Shown in pieces: positions 14,301 through 28,300 of a stretch of DNA of 64,000 bases. A program made the position numbers and the translations under genes. How positions within the stretch are numbered: position 1 is the stretch's first letter; the number at the start of each line of letters is the position of its first letter. The notes under the pieces were generated by a model. It had not been told where the DNA came from and made no database searches. It worked only from the letters and a program-made list of their open reading frames with translations. Source of the DNA: Siphonodentalium dalli (lineage: Eukaryota > Mollusca > Scaphopoda > Gadilida > Siphonodentaliidae); the NCBI GenBank assembly GCA_032622095.1, contig CP136063.1, positions 270,127,426 to 270,191,425 of the forward strand, given 5' to 3'.

Positions 14301-16266
14301 AATCGACCAATTTTGAAGGAAATTTCGTATAGTTTGAACATTTAGTGGCACAAGCTGTCGCTATATGGCCACATAATCACCATTTCTACCCGCATTACAG
14401 AAAACCCGAACCAGTTGACCGTCGGTTGACAACCCACGGATATCCTGGGGGGATGGCAAAAAAGAAATCGACCAATTTTGAAGGAAATTTCGTATAGTTT
14501 GAACATTTAGTGGCACCCGCTGTCGCTATATGGCCACATAATCACCATTTCTACCCGCCTTACATAAAACCCGGACCAGTTGACCGTCGGTTGACCACCC
14601 ACGGATATCCTGGGGGATGGTAAATAAGAAATCGACCAATTTTGAAGGAAATTTCGTATAGTTTGAACATTTAGTGGCACAAGCTGTCGCTATATGGCCA
14701 CATAATCACCATTTCTACCCGCCTTACAGAAAACCCGGACCAGTTGACGGTCGGTTAACCACCCACGGATATCCTGGGGGATGGCAAATAAGAAATCGAC
14801 CAATTTTGAAGGAAATTTCGTATAGTTTGAACATTTAGTGGCACAGGCTGTCGCTATATGGCCACATAATCACCATTTCTACCCGCCTTACAGAAAACGC
14901 GGACCAGTTGACCGTCGGTTGACCACCCACGGATATCCTTGGGGGGGATGGCAAATAAGAAATCGACAAATTTTGAAGGAAATTTCGTATAGTTTGAACA
15001 TTTAGTGGCACAAGCTGTCGCTATATGGCCACATAATCACAATTTCTACCCGCCTTACAGAAAACCCGGACCAGTTGACGGTCGGTTGACCACCCACGGA
15101 TATCCTGGGGGGATGGCAAATAAGAAATCGACCAATTTTGAAGGAAATTTCGTATATTTTGAACATTTAGTGGCACAATCTGTCGCTATATGGCCACATA
15201 ATCACCATTTCTACCCGTCTTACAGAAAATCCGGACCAGTTGACCGTCGGTTGACCACCCACGGATATCCTGGGCGGATGGCAAATAAGAAATCGACCAA
15301 TTTTGAAGGAAATTTCGTATAGTTTGAACATTTAGTGGCACAAGCTGTCGCTATATGGCCACATAATCACAATTTCTACCCGCCTTACAGAAAATCCGGA
15401 CCAGTTGACGGTCGGTTGACCACCAACGGATATCCTGGGGGGATGGCAAATAAGAAATCGACCAATTTTGAAGGAAATTTCGTATAGTTTGAACATTTAG
15501 TGGCACAAGCTGTCGCTATATGGCCACATAATCACCATTTCTACCCGCCTTACAGAAAATCCGGACCAGTTGACCGTCGGCTGACCACCCACGGATATCC
15601 TGGGGGGATGGCAAATAAGAAATCGACCAATTTTGAAGGAAATTTCGTATAGTTTGAACATTTAGTGGCACAAGCTGTCGCTATATGGCCACATAATCAC
15701 CATTTCTACCCGTCTTACAGAAAATCCGGACCAGTTGACCGTCGGTTGACCACCCACGGATATCCTGGGGGGATGGCAAATAAGAAATCGACCAATTTTG
15801 AAAGAAATTTCGTATAGTTTGAACATTTAGTGGCACAAGCTGTCGCTATATGGCCACATAATCACCATTTCTACCCGCCTTACAGAAAACGCGGACCAGT
15901 TGACCGTCGGTTGACCACCCACGGATATCCTGGGGGGATGGCAAATAAGAAATCGACAAATTTTGAAGCAAATTTCGTATAGTTTGAACATTTAGTGGCA
16001 CAAGCTGTCGCTATATGGCCACATAATCACAATTTCTACCCGCCTTACAGAAAACCCGGACCAGTTGGCGGTCGGTTGACCACCCACGGATATCCTGGGG
16101 GGGATGGCAAATAATAAATCGACCAATTTTGAAGGAAATTTCGTATAGTTTGAACATTTAGTGGCACAAGCTGTCGCTATATGGCCACATAATCACAATT
16201 TCTTCCCGCCTTACAGAAAATCCGGACCAGTTGACGTCGGTTGACCACCCACGGATATCCTGGGGG
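11315..16266. repeat. 15-monomer tandem duplication, two copies of 2476 bp
   Basis: Positions 11315-13790 and 13791-16266 match at a constant offset of 2476 bp. Shared private variants include CCTAACAG with GACAGTCGG, GCAAAAAAGAAATC followed by CACCCGCTG, TATATTTTGAAC, GAAGCAAATTTC, GCAAATAATAAATC (13631 and 16107) and a 1-bp deletion giving TTGACGTCGG. I saw essentially no differences between copies where I compared them, so the event is recent. The match stops at about 16355, where TCATCATTTC and GACCATTTGACC appear instead. Confidence 0.92.
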
Positions 16267-19200
16267 GGATGGCAAATAAGAAATCGACCAATTTTGAAGG
16301 AAATTTCGTATAGTTTGAACATTTAGTGGCACAAGCTGTCGCTATATGGCCACATAATCATCATTTCTACCCGTCTTACAGAAAACCCGGACCATTTGAC
16401 CGTCGGTTGACCACCCACGGATATCCTGGTGGGATGGCAAATAAGAAATCGTCAAATTTTGAAGGAAATTTCGTATAGTTTGAACATTTAGTGGCACAAG
16501 CTGTCGCTATATGGCCGCATAATCACAATTTCTACCCGCCTTACAGAAAACCCGGACCAGTTGACGGTCGGTTGACCACCCATGGATATCCTGGGGGGAT
16601 GGCAAATAAGAAATCGACCAATTTTGAAGGAAATTTCGTATAGTTTGAACATTTAGTGGCACAAGCTGTCGCTATATGGCCGCATAATCACAATTTCTAC
16701 CCGCCTTACAGAAAACCCGGACCAGTTGACGGTCGGTTGACCACCCACGGATATCCTGGGGGGATGGCAAATAAGAAATCGACAAATTTTGAAGGAAATT
16801 TCGTATAGTTTGAACATTTAGTGGCACAAGCTGTCGCTATATGACCACATAATCACAATTTCTTCCCGCCTTACAGAAAATCCGGACCAGTTGATTGTCG
16901 GTTGACCACCCACGGATATCCTGGGGGGATGGCAAATAAGAAATCGACCAATTTTGAAGGAAATTTCGTATAGTTTGAACATTTAGTGGCACAAGCTGTC
17001 GCTATATGGCCACATAATCACCATTTCTACCCGCCTTACAGAAAATCCGGACCAGTTGACCGTCGGTTGACCACCCACGGATATCCTGGGGGATGGCAAA
17101 TAAGAAATCGACCAATTTTGAAGGAAATTTCGTATAGTTTGAACATTTAGTGGCACAAGCTGTCGCTATATGGCCACATAATCACAATTTCTACCCGCCT
17201 TACAGAAAATCCGGACCAGTTGACCGTCGGCTGACCACCCACGGATATCCTGGGGGATGGCAAATAAGAAATCGACCAATTTTGAAGGAAATTTCGTATA
17301 GTTTGAACATATAGTGGCACAAGCTGTCGCTATATGGCCACATAATCACCATTTCTACCCGTCTTACAGAAAATCCGGACCAGTTGACCGTCGGTTGACC
17401 ACCCACGGATATCCTGGGGGATGGCAAATAAGAAATCGACCAATTTTGAAGGAAATTTCGTATAGTTTGAACATTTAGTGGCACAAGCTGTCGCTATAAG
17501 GCCACATAATCACAATTTCTACCCGCCTTACAGAAAATCCGGACCAGTTGACGGTCGGTTGACCACCACGGATATCCTGGGGGGATGGCAAATAAGAAAT
17601 CGACCAATTTTGAAGGAAATTTCGTATAGTTTGAACATTTAGTGGCACAGGCTGTCGCTATATGGCCACATAATCACCATTTCTACCCGCCTTACAGAAA
17701 ACGCGGACCAGTTGACCGTCGGTTGACCACCCACGGATATCCTGGGGGGGATGGCAAATAAGAAATCGACAAATTTTGAAGGAAATTTCGTATAGTTTGA
17801 ACATTTAGTGGCACAAGCTGTCGCTATATGGCCACATAATCACAATTTCTACCCGCCTTACAGAAAACCCGGACCTGTTGACGGTCGGTTGACCACCCAC
17901 GGATATCCTGGGGGGATGGCAAATAAGAAATCGACCAATTTTGAAGGAAATTTCGTATAGTTTGAACATTTAGTGGCACAATCTGTCGCTATATGGCCAC
18001 ATAATCACCATTTCTTCCCGTCTTACAGAAAATCCGGACCAGTTGACCGTCGGTTGACCACCCACGGATATCCTGGGGGATGGCAAATAAGAAATCGACC
18101 AATTTTGAAAGAAATTTCGTATAGTTTAAACATGTAGTGGCACAAGCTGTCGCTATATGGCCACATAATCACCATTTCTACCCGCCTTACAGAAAACGCG
18201 GCCCAGTTGACCGTCGGTTGACCACCCACGGATATCCTGGGGGGATGGCAAATAAGAAATCGACAAATTTTGAAGGAAATTTCGTATAGTTTGAACATTT
18301 AGTGGCACAAGCTGTCGCTATATGGCCACATAATCACAATTTCTACCCGCCTTACAGAAAACCCGGACCAGTTGACGGTCGGTTGACCACCCACGGATAT
18401 CCTGGGGGGATGGCAAATAAGAAATCGACCAATTTTGAAGGAAATTTCGTATAGTTTGAACATTTAGTGGCACAAGCTGTCACTATATGGCCACATAATC
18501 ACAATTTCTTCCCGCCTTACAGAAAATCCGGACCAGTTGACCGTCGGTTGACCACCCACGGATATCCTGGGGGGATGGCAAATAAGAAATCGACCAATTT
18601 TGAAGGAAATTTCGTATAGTTTGAACATTTAGTGGCACAAGCTGTCGCTATATGGCCACATAATCACCATTTCTACCCGCCTTACAGAAAACTAGGACCA
18701 GTTGACCGTCGGATGACCAGCCACGGATATCCTGGGGGGATGGCAAATAAGAAATCGACCAATTTTGAAGGAAATTTCGTATAGTTTGAACATTTAGTTG
18801 CACAATCTGTCGCTATATGGCCACATAATCACCATTTCTACCCGCCTTACAGAAAACCCGGACCAGTTGACCGTCGGTTGACCACCCACGGATATCCTGG
18901 GGGGATGGCAAATAAGAAATCGACAAATTTTGAAGGAAATTTCGTATATTTTGAATATTTAGTGGCACAAGCTGTCGCTATATGGCCACATAATCACCAT
19001 TTCTACCCGCCTTACAGAAAACCCGGACCAGTTGACGGTCAGTTGACCACCCACGGATATCCTAAGGGATGGCGAATAAGAAATCGACAAATTTTGAAGG
19101 AAATTTCGTATAGTTTGAACATTTAGTGGCACAACCTGTCGCTATATGGCCACATAATCACAATTTCTACCCGCCTTACAGAAAACCCGGACCAGTTGAC

Positions 19201-19629
19201 GGTCGGTTGACCACCCACGGATATCCTGGGGGGATGGCAAATAAGAAATCGACCAATTTTGAACGAAAAATTTCGTATAGTTTGAACATTTAGTGGCACA
19301 AGCTGTCGCTATATGGCCACATAATCACCATTTCTACCCGCCTTACAGAAAATCCGGACCAGTTGACCGTCGGCTGACCGCCCACGGATATCCTGGGGGG
19401 GATGGCAAATAAGAAATCGACCAATTTTGAAAGAAATTTCGTATAGTTTGAACACTTAGTGGCACAAGCTGTCGCTATACGGCCACATAATCACCATTTC
19501 TACCCGCCTTACAGAAAACCCGGACCAGTTGACGGTCGGTTGACCACCCACGGATATCCTAAGGGATGGCAAATAAGAAATCGACAAATTTTGAAGGAAA
19601 TTTCGTATAGTTTGAACATTTAGTGGCAC

Positions 19630-22600
19630 AATCTGTCGCTATATGGCCACATAATCACCATTTCTACCCACCTTACAGAAAACCCGGACCAGTTGACCGT
19701 CGGTTGACCACCCACGGATATCCTGGGGGATGGCAAATAAGAAATCGACCAATTTTGAAGGAAATTTCGTATAGTTTGAACATTTAGTGGCACAAGCTGT
19801 CGCTATATGGCCACATAATCACCATTTCTACCCGCCTTACCAAAAAAATCCGGACCAGTTGACCGTCGGTTGACCACCCACGGATATCTTGGGGGGATGG
19901 CAAATAAGAAATCGACCAATTTTGAAGGAAATTCCTATAGTTTGAACATTTAGTGGCACAAGCTGTCGCTATATGGCCACATAATCACCATTTGTACCCG
20001 CATTACAGAAAACCCGGACCAGTTGACCGTCGGTTGACCACCCACGGATATCCTGGGGGGATGGCAAATAAGAAATCGACCAATTTTGAAGGAAATTTCG
20101 TATAGTTTGAACATTTAGTGGCACAAGCTGTCGCTATATGGCCACATAATCACCATTTCTACCCGCCTTACAGAAAACCCGGACCAGTTGACCGTCGGTT
20201 GACCACCCACGGATATCCTGGGGGATGGCAAATAAGAAATCGACAAATTTTGAAGGAAATTTCGTATAGTTTGAACATTTAGTGGCACAAGCTGTCGCTA
20301 TATGGCCACATAATCACCATTTCTACCCGCCTTACAGAAAATCCGAACCAGTTGACGGTCGGTTGACCACCCACGGATATCCTCGGGGGATGGCAAATAA
20401 GAAATCGACCAATTTTGAAGGAAATTTCGTATAGTTTGAACATTTAGTGGCACAGACTGTCGCTATATGGCCACATAATCACCATTTCTACCCGCCTTAC
20501 ATAAATCGCGGACCAGTTGACCGTCGGTTGACCACCCACGGATATCCTGGGGGGGATGGCAAATAAGAAATCGACAAATTTTGAAGGAAATTTCGTATAG
20601 TTTGAACATTTAGCGGCACAAGCTGTCGCTATATCGCCACATAATCACAATTTCTACCCGCCTTACAGAAAACCCGGACCAGTTGACGGTCGGTTGACCA
20701 CCCACGGATATCCTGGGGGGATGGCAAATAAGAAATCGACCAATTTTGAACGAAAAATTTCGTATAGTTTGAACATTTAGTGGCACAAGCTGTCGCTATA
20801 TGGCCACATAATCACCATTTCTACCCGCCTTACAGAAAATCCGGACCAGTTGACCGCCGGCTGACCACCCACGGATATCCTGGGGGGGATGGCAAATAAG
20901 AAATCGACCAATTTTGAAAGAAATTTCGTATAGTTTGAACATTTAGTGGCACAAGCTGTCGGTATATGGCCACATAATCACCATTTCTACCCGCCTTACA
21001 GAAAACCCGGACCAGTTGACCGTCGGTTGACCACCCACGGATATCCTGGGGGGATGGCAAATAAGAAATCGACAAATTTTGAAGTAAATTTCGAATATTT
21101 TGAATATTTAGTGGCACAAGCTGTCGCTATATGGCCACATAATCACCATTTCTACCCGCCTTACAGAAAACCCGGACCAGTTGACCGTCGGTTGACCACC
21201 CACGGATATCCTAAGGAATGGCAAATAAGAAATCGACAAATTTTGAAGGAAATTTCGTATAGTTTGAACATTTAGTGGCACAATCTGTCGCTATATGGCC
21301 ACATAATCACCATTTCTACCCGCCTTACCGAAAACCCGGACCAGTTGACCGTCGGTTGACCACCCACGGATATCCTGGGGGATGGCAAATAAGAAATCGA
21401 CCAATTTTGAAGGAAATTTCGTATTGTTTGAACATTTAGTGGCACAAGCTGTCGCTATATGGCCACATAATCACCATTTCTACCCGCCTTACCAAAAAAT
21501 CCGGACCAGTTGACCGTCGGTTGACCACCCACGGATATCTTGGGGGGATGGCAAATAAGAAATCGACCAATTTTGAAGGAAATTCCTATAGTTTGAACAT
21601 TTAGTGGCACAAGCTGTCGCTATATGGCCACATAATCACCATTTGTACCCGCATTACAGAAAACCCGGACCAGTTGACCGTCGGTTGACCACCCACGGAT
21701 ATCCTGGGGGGATGGCAAATAAGAAATCGACCAATTTTGAAGGAAATTTCGTATAGTTTGAACATTTAGTGGCACAAGCTGTCGCTATATGGCCACATAA
21801 TCACCATTTCTACCCGCCTTACAGAAAACCCGGACCAGTTGACCGTCGGTTGACCACCCACGGATATCCTGGGGGATGGCAAATAAGAAATCGACAAATT
21901 TTGAAGGAAATTTCGTATAGTTTGAACATTTAGTGGCACAAGCTGTCGCTATATGGCCACATAATCACCATTTCTACCCGCCTTACAGAAAATCCGAACC
22001 AGTTGACGGTCGGTTGACCACCCACGGATATCCTCGGGGGATGGCAAATAAGAAATCGACCAATTTTGAAGGAAATTTCGTATAGTTTGAACATTTAGTG
22101 GCACAGACTGTCGCTATATGGCCACATAATCACCATTTCTACCCGCCTTACATAAATCGCGGACCAGTTGACCGTCGGTTGACCACCCACGGATATCCTG
22201 GGGGGGATGGCAAATAAGAAATCGACAAATTTTGAAGGAAATTTCGTATAGTTTGAACATTTAGCGGCACAAGCTGTCGCTATATCGCCACATAATCACA
22301 ATTTCTACCCGCCTTACAGAAAACCCGGACCAGTTGACGGTCGGTTGACCACCCACGGATATCCTGGGGGGATGGCAAATAAGAAATCGACCAATTTTGA
22401 ACGAAAAATTTCGTATAGTTTGAACATTTAGTGGCACAAGCTGTCGCTATATGGCCACATAATCACCATTTCTACCCGCCTTACAGAAAATCCGGACCAG
22501 TTGACCGCCGGCTGACCACCCACGGATATCCTGGGGGGGATGGCAAATAAGAAATCGACCAATTTTGAAAGAAATTTCGTATAGTTTGAACATTTAGTGG

Positions 22601-24060
22601 CACAAGCTGTCGGTATATGGCCACATAATCACCATTTCTACCCGCCTTACAGAAAACCCGGACCAGTTGACCGTCGGTTGACCACCCACGGATATCCTGG
22701 GGGGATGGCAAATAAGAAATCGACAAATTTTGAAGTAAATTTCGAATATTTTGAATATTTAGTGGCACAAGCTGTCGCTATATGGCCACATAATCACCAT
22801 TTCTACCCGCCTTACAGAAAACCCGGACCAGTTGACCGTCGGTTGACCACCCACGGATATCCTAAGGAATGGCAAATAAGAAATCGACAAATTTTGAAGG
22901 AAATTTCGTATAGTTTGAACATTTAGTGGCACAATCTGTCGCTATATGGCCACATACTCACCATTTCTACCCGCCTTACCGAAAACCCGGACCAGTTGAC
23001 CGTCGGTTGACCACCCACGGATATCCTGGGGGATGGCAAATAAGAAATCGACCAATTTTGAAGGAAATTTCGTATTGTTTGAACATTTAGTGGCACAAGC
23101 TGTCGCTATATGGCCACATAATCACCATTTCTACCCGCCTTACCGACAAATCCGGACCAGATGACCGTCGGTTGACCACCCACGGATATCCTGGGGGGAT
23201 GGCAAATAAGAAATCGACCAATTTTGAAGGAAATTCCTATAGTTTGAACATTTAGTGGCACAAGCTGTCGCTATATGGCCACATAATCACCATTTGTACC
23301 CGCATTACAGAAAACCCGGACCAGTTGACCGTCGGTTGACCACCCACGGATAGCCTGGGGGGATGGCAAATAAGAAATCGACCAATATTGAAGGAAATTT
23401 CGTATAGTTTGAACATTTAGTGGCACGAGCTGTCGCTATATGGCCACATAATCACCATTTCTACCCGCCTTACAGAAAACCCGGACCAGTTGACGTCGGT
23501 TGACCACCCACGGATATCCTGGGGGGATGGCAAATTAGAAATCGACAAATTTTGAAGGAAATTTCGTATAGTTTTAACATTTAGTGGCACAAGCTGTCGC
23601 TATATGGCCACATAATCACCATTTCTACCCGCCTTACAGAAAATCCGGACCAGTTGACGGTCGGTTGACCACCCACGGATATCCTGGGGGGATGGCAAAT
23701 AAGAAATCGACCAATTTTGAAGGAAATTTCGTATAGTTTGAACATTTAGTGGCACAGGCTTTCGCTATATGGCCACATAATCACCATTTCTACCCGCCTT
23801 ACATAAATCGCGGACCAGTTGACCGTCGGTTGACCACCCACGGATATCCTGGGGGGGGGGGGGGATGGCAAATAAGAAATCGACAAATTTTGAAGGAAAT
23901 TTCGTATAGTTTGAACATTTAGTGGCACAAGCTGTCGCTATATGGCCACATAATCACAATTTCTACCCGCCTTACAGAAAACCCGGACCAGTTGACGGTC
24001 GGTTCACCACCCACGGATATCCTGGGGGGATGGCAAATAAGAAATCGACCAATTTTGAAG
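19630..24060. repeat. 10-monomer higher-order repeat, two copies plus a diverged third
   Basis: Copies at about 19630-21281 and 21282-22932 have an offset of 1651 bp. Shared variants include TTACCAAAAAA, CATTTGTACCCGCATTACAG, CCTCGGGGG, TACATAAATCGCGG, TTTAGCGGCAC, GAACGAAAAATTTCG, GTCGGTATATGG and CCTAAGGAATGG. The first and second copies differ by one A at the CAAAAAA site. A third copy runs from 22933 to about 24060 but is diverged (TTACCGACAAATCC, GATAGCCTGG, a 14-base G-run). Confidence 0.9.
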
Positions 24061-25340
24061 GAAATTTCGTATAGTTTGAACATTTAGTGGCACAAGCTGT
24101 CGCTATATGGCCACATAATCACTATTTCTACCCGCCTTACAGAAAATCCGGACCAGTTGACCGTCGGCTCACCACCCACGGATATCCTGGGGGGATGGCA
24201 AATAAGAAATCGACCAATTTTGAAGGAAATTTCGTATTGTTTGAACATTTAGTGGCACAAGCTGTCGCTATATGGCCACATAATCACCATTTCTACCCGC
24301 CTTACCGACAAATCCGGACCAGTTGACCGTCGGTTGACCACCCACGGATATCCTGGGGGATGGCAAATAAGAAATCGACCAATTTTGAAGGAAATTCCTA
24401 TAGTTTGAACATTTAGTGGCACAAGCTGTCGCTATATGGCCACATAATCAGCATTTGTACCCGCATTACAGAAAACCCGGACCAGTTGACCGTCGGTTGA
24501 CCACCCACGGATAGCCTGGGGGGATGGCAAATAAGAAATCGACCAATATTGAAGGAAATTTCGTATAGTTTGAACATTTAGTGGCACAAGCTGTCGCTAT
24601 ATGGCCACATAATCACCATTTCTACCCGCCTTACAGAAAACCCGGACCAGTTGACCGTCGGTTGACCACCCACGGATATCCTGGGGGGATGGCAAATAAG
24701 AAATCGACAAATTTTGAAGGAAATTTCGTATAGTTTTAACATTTAGTGGCACAAGCTGTCGCTATATGGCCACATAATCACCATTTCTACCCGCCTTACA
24801 GAAAATCCGGACCAGTTGACGGTCGGTTGACCACCCACGGATATCCTGGGGGGATGGCAAATAAGAAATCGACCAATTTTGAAGGAAATTTCGTATAGTT
24901 TGAACATTTAGTGGCACAGGCTTTCGCTATATGGCCACATAATCACCATTTCTACCCGCCTTACATAAATCGCGGACCAGTTGACCGTCGGTTGACCACC
25001 CACGGATATCCTGGGGGGGATGGCAAATAAGAAATCGACAAATTTTGAAGGAAATTTCGTATAGTTTGAACATTTAGTGGCACAAGCTGTCGCTATATGG
25101 CCACATAATCACAATTTCTACCCGCCTTACAGAAAACCCGGACCAGTTGACGGTCGGTTCACCACCCACGGATATCCTGGGGGGATGGCAACAAAGAAAT
25201 CGACCAATTTTGAAGGAAATTTCGTATAGTTTGAACATTTAGTGGCACAAGCTGTCGCTATATGGCCACATAATCACTATTTCTACCCGCCTTACAGAAA
25301 ATCCGGACCAGTTGACCGTCGGCTGACCACCCACGGATAT
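23090..25340. repeat. 7-monomer duplication (1161-bp period)
   Basis: Variants at about 23144 (CCGACAAATCC), 23351 (GATAGCCTGG), TAGTTTTAACATT, GGCTTTCGC and CATAAATCGCGG recur about 1161 bp downstream (GATAGCCTGG at about 24511). This duplication is nested in the end of the 10-monomer block, so two unequal-exchange events are layered here. The G-run differs strongly between partners: 14 G at 23851 against 7 in the second copy. Confidence 0.82.
23851..23864 (+). repeat. Expanded G-run, 14 G
   Basis: The G-run of this monomer is 14 bases, against 5-7 in most others. It is the longest in the array; the next I saw is 10 G at 50614-50623. It marks the homopolymer as the main source of length change. 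A sequencing or assembly length error is also possible at such a run. Confidence 0.85.
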
Positions 25341-28300
25341 CCTGGGGGGAATGGCAAATAAGAAATCGACCAATTTTGAAGGAAATTTCGTATTGTTTGA
25401 ACATTTAGTGGCACAAGCTGTCGCTATATGGCCACATAATCACCATTTCTACCCGTCTTACAGAAAATCCGGACCAGTTGACCGTCGGTTGACCACCCAC
25501 GGATATCCTGGGGGGATGGCAAATAAGAAATCGACCAATTTTGAAAGAAATTTCGTATAGTTTGAACATTTAGTGGCACAAGCTGTCGCTATATGGCCAC
25601 ATAATCACCATTTCTACCCGTCTTACAGAAAATCCGGACCAGTTGACCGTCGGTTGACCACCCACGGATATCCTGGGGGGATGGCAAATAAGAAATCGAC
25701 CAATTTTGAAAGAAATTTCGTATAGTTTGAACATTTAGTGGCACAAGCTGTCGCTATATGGCCACATAATCACCATTTCTACCCGCCTTACAGAAAATCC
25801 GGACCAGTTGACGGTCGGTTGACCACCCACGGATATCCTAAGGGATGGCAAATAAGAAATCGACAAATTTTGAAGGAAATTTCGTATAGTTTGAACATTT
25901 AGTGGCACAATCTGTCGCTATATGGCCACATAATCACCATTTCTACCCGCCTTACAGAAAACCCGGACCAGTTGACCGTCGGTTGACCACCCACGGATAT
26001 CCTGGGGGATGGCAAATAAGAAATCGACCAATTTTGAAGGAAATTTCGTATAGTTTGAACATTTAGTGGCACAAGCTGTCGCTATATGGCCACATAATCA
26101 CAATTTATACCCGCCTTACAGAAAACCCGGACCAGTTGACGGTCGGTTCACCACCCACGGATATCCTGGGGGGATGGCAAATAAGAAATCGACCAATTTT
26201 GAAGGAAATTTCGTATACATGTAGTTTGAACATTTAGTGGCACAAGCTGTCGCTATATGGCCACATAATCACTATTTCTACCCGTCTTACAGAAAATCCG
26301 GACCAGTTGACCGTCGGTTGACCACCCACGGATATCCTGGGGGGATGGCAAATAAGAAATCGACCAATTTTGAAAGAAATTTCGTATAGTTTGAACATTT
26401 AGTGGCACAAGCTGTCGCTATATGGCCACATAATCACCATTTCTACCCGTCTTACAGAAAATCCGGACCAGTTGACCGTCGGTTGACCACCCACGGATAT
26501 CCTGGGGGGATGGCAAATAAGAAATCGACCAATTTTGAAAGAAATTTCGTATAGTTTGAACATTTAGTGGCACAAGCTGTCGCTGTATGGCCACATAATC
26601 ACCATTTCTACCCGTCTTACAGAAAATCCGGACCAGTTGACCGTCGGTTGACCACCCACGGATATCCTGGGGGGATGGCAAATAAGAAATCGACCAATTT
26701 TGAAAGAAATTTCGTATAGTTTGAACATTTAGTGGCACAAGCTGTCGCTATATGGCCACATAATCACAATTTCTACCCGCCTTACAGAAAACGCGGACCA
26801 GTTGACCGTCGGTTGACCACCCACGGATATCCTGGGGGGATGGCAAATAAGAAATCGACAAATTTTGAAGGAAATTTCGTATAGTTTGAACATTTAGTGG
26901 CACAAGCTGTCGCTATATGGCCACATAATCACAATTTCTACCCGCCTTACAGAAAACCCGGACCAGTTGACGGTCGGTTGACCACCCACGGATATCCTGG
27001 GGGGATGGCAAATAAGAAATCGACCAATTTTGAAGGAAATTTCGTATAGTTTGAACATTTAGTGGCACAAGCTGTCGCTATGTGGCCGCATAATCACAAT
27101 TTCTTCCCGCCTTACAGAAAATCCGGACCAGTTGACCGTCGGTTGACCACCCACGGATATCCTGGGGGGATGGCAAATAAGAAATCGACCAATTTTGAAG
27201 GAAATTTCGTATAGTTTGAACATTTATTGGCACAAGCTGTCGCTATATGGCCACATAATCACCATTTCTACCCGCCTTACAGAAAACCAGGACCAGTTGA
27301 CCGTCGGATGACCAGCCACGGATACCCTGGGGGGATGGCAAATAAGAAATCGACCAATTTTGAAGGAAATTTCGTATAGTTTGAACATTTAGTTGCACAA
27401 TCTGTCGCTATATGGCCACATAATCACCATTTCTACCCGCCTTACAAAAAACCCGGACCAGTTGACCGTCGGTTGACCACCCACGGATATCCTAAGGGAT
27501 GGCAAATAAGAAATCGACAAATTTTGAAGGAAATTTCGTATAGTTTGAACATTTAGTGGCACAATCTGTCGCTATATGGCCACATAATCACCATTTCTAC
27601 CCGCCTTACAGAAAATCCGGACCAGTTGACCGTCGGTTGACCACCCACGGATATCCTGGGGGATGGCAAATAAGAAATCGACCAATTTTGAAGGAAATTT
27701 CGTATAGTTTGAACATTTAGTGGCACAAGCTGTCTCTATATGGCCACATAATCACCATTTCTACCCGCCTTACCGCAAAATCCGGACCAGTTGACCGTCG
27801 GTTGACCACCCACGGATATCCTGGGGGGATGGCAAATAAGAAATCGACCAATTTTGAAGGAAATTCCTATAGTTTGAACATTTAGTGGCACAAGCTGTCG
27901 CTATATGGCCACATAATCACCATTTCTACCCGCCTTACAGAAAACCCGGACCAGTTGGCGGTCGGTTGACCACCCACGGATATCCTGGGGGGATGGCAAT
28001 TAAGAAATCGACCAATTTTGAAGGAAATTTCGTATAGTTTGAACATTTAGTGGCACAGGCTGTCGCTATATGGCCACATAATCACCATTTCTAGCCGCCT
28101 TACCGAAAAATCCGGACCAGTTGACCGTCGGTTGACCACCCACGGATATCCTGGGGGGATGGCAAATAAGAAATCGACAAATTTTGAAGGAAATTTCGTA
28201 TATTTTGAATATTTAGTGGCACAAGCTGTCGCTATATGGCCACATAATCACCATTTCTACCCGCCTTACAGAAAACCCGGACCAGTTGACCGTCGGTTGA

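Noticed and set aside
24001-24020. tRNA-derived B-box in GGTTCACCACC variant monomers
   Set aside because: The match to a polymerase III B box is partial and present only in a few variants; there is no A box at proper spacing and no cloverleaf.
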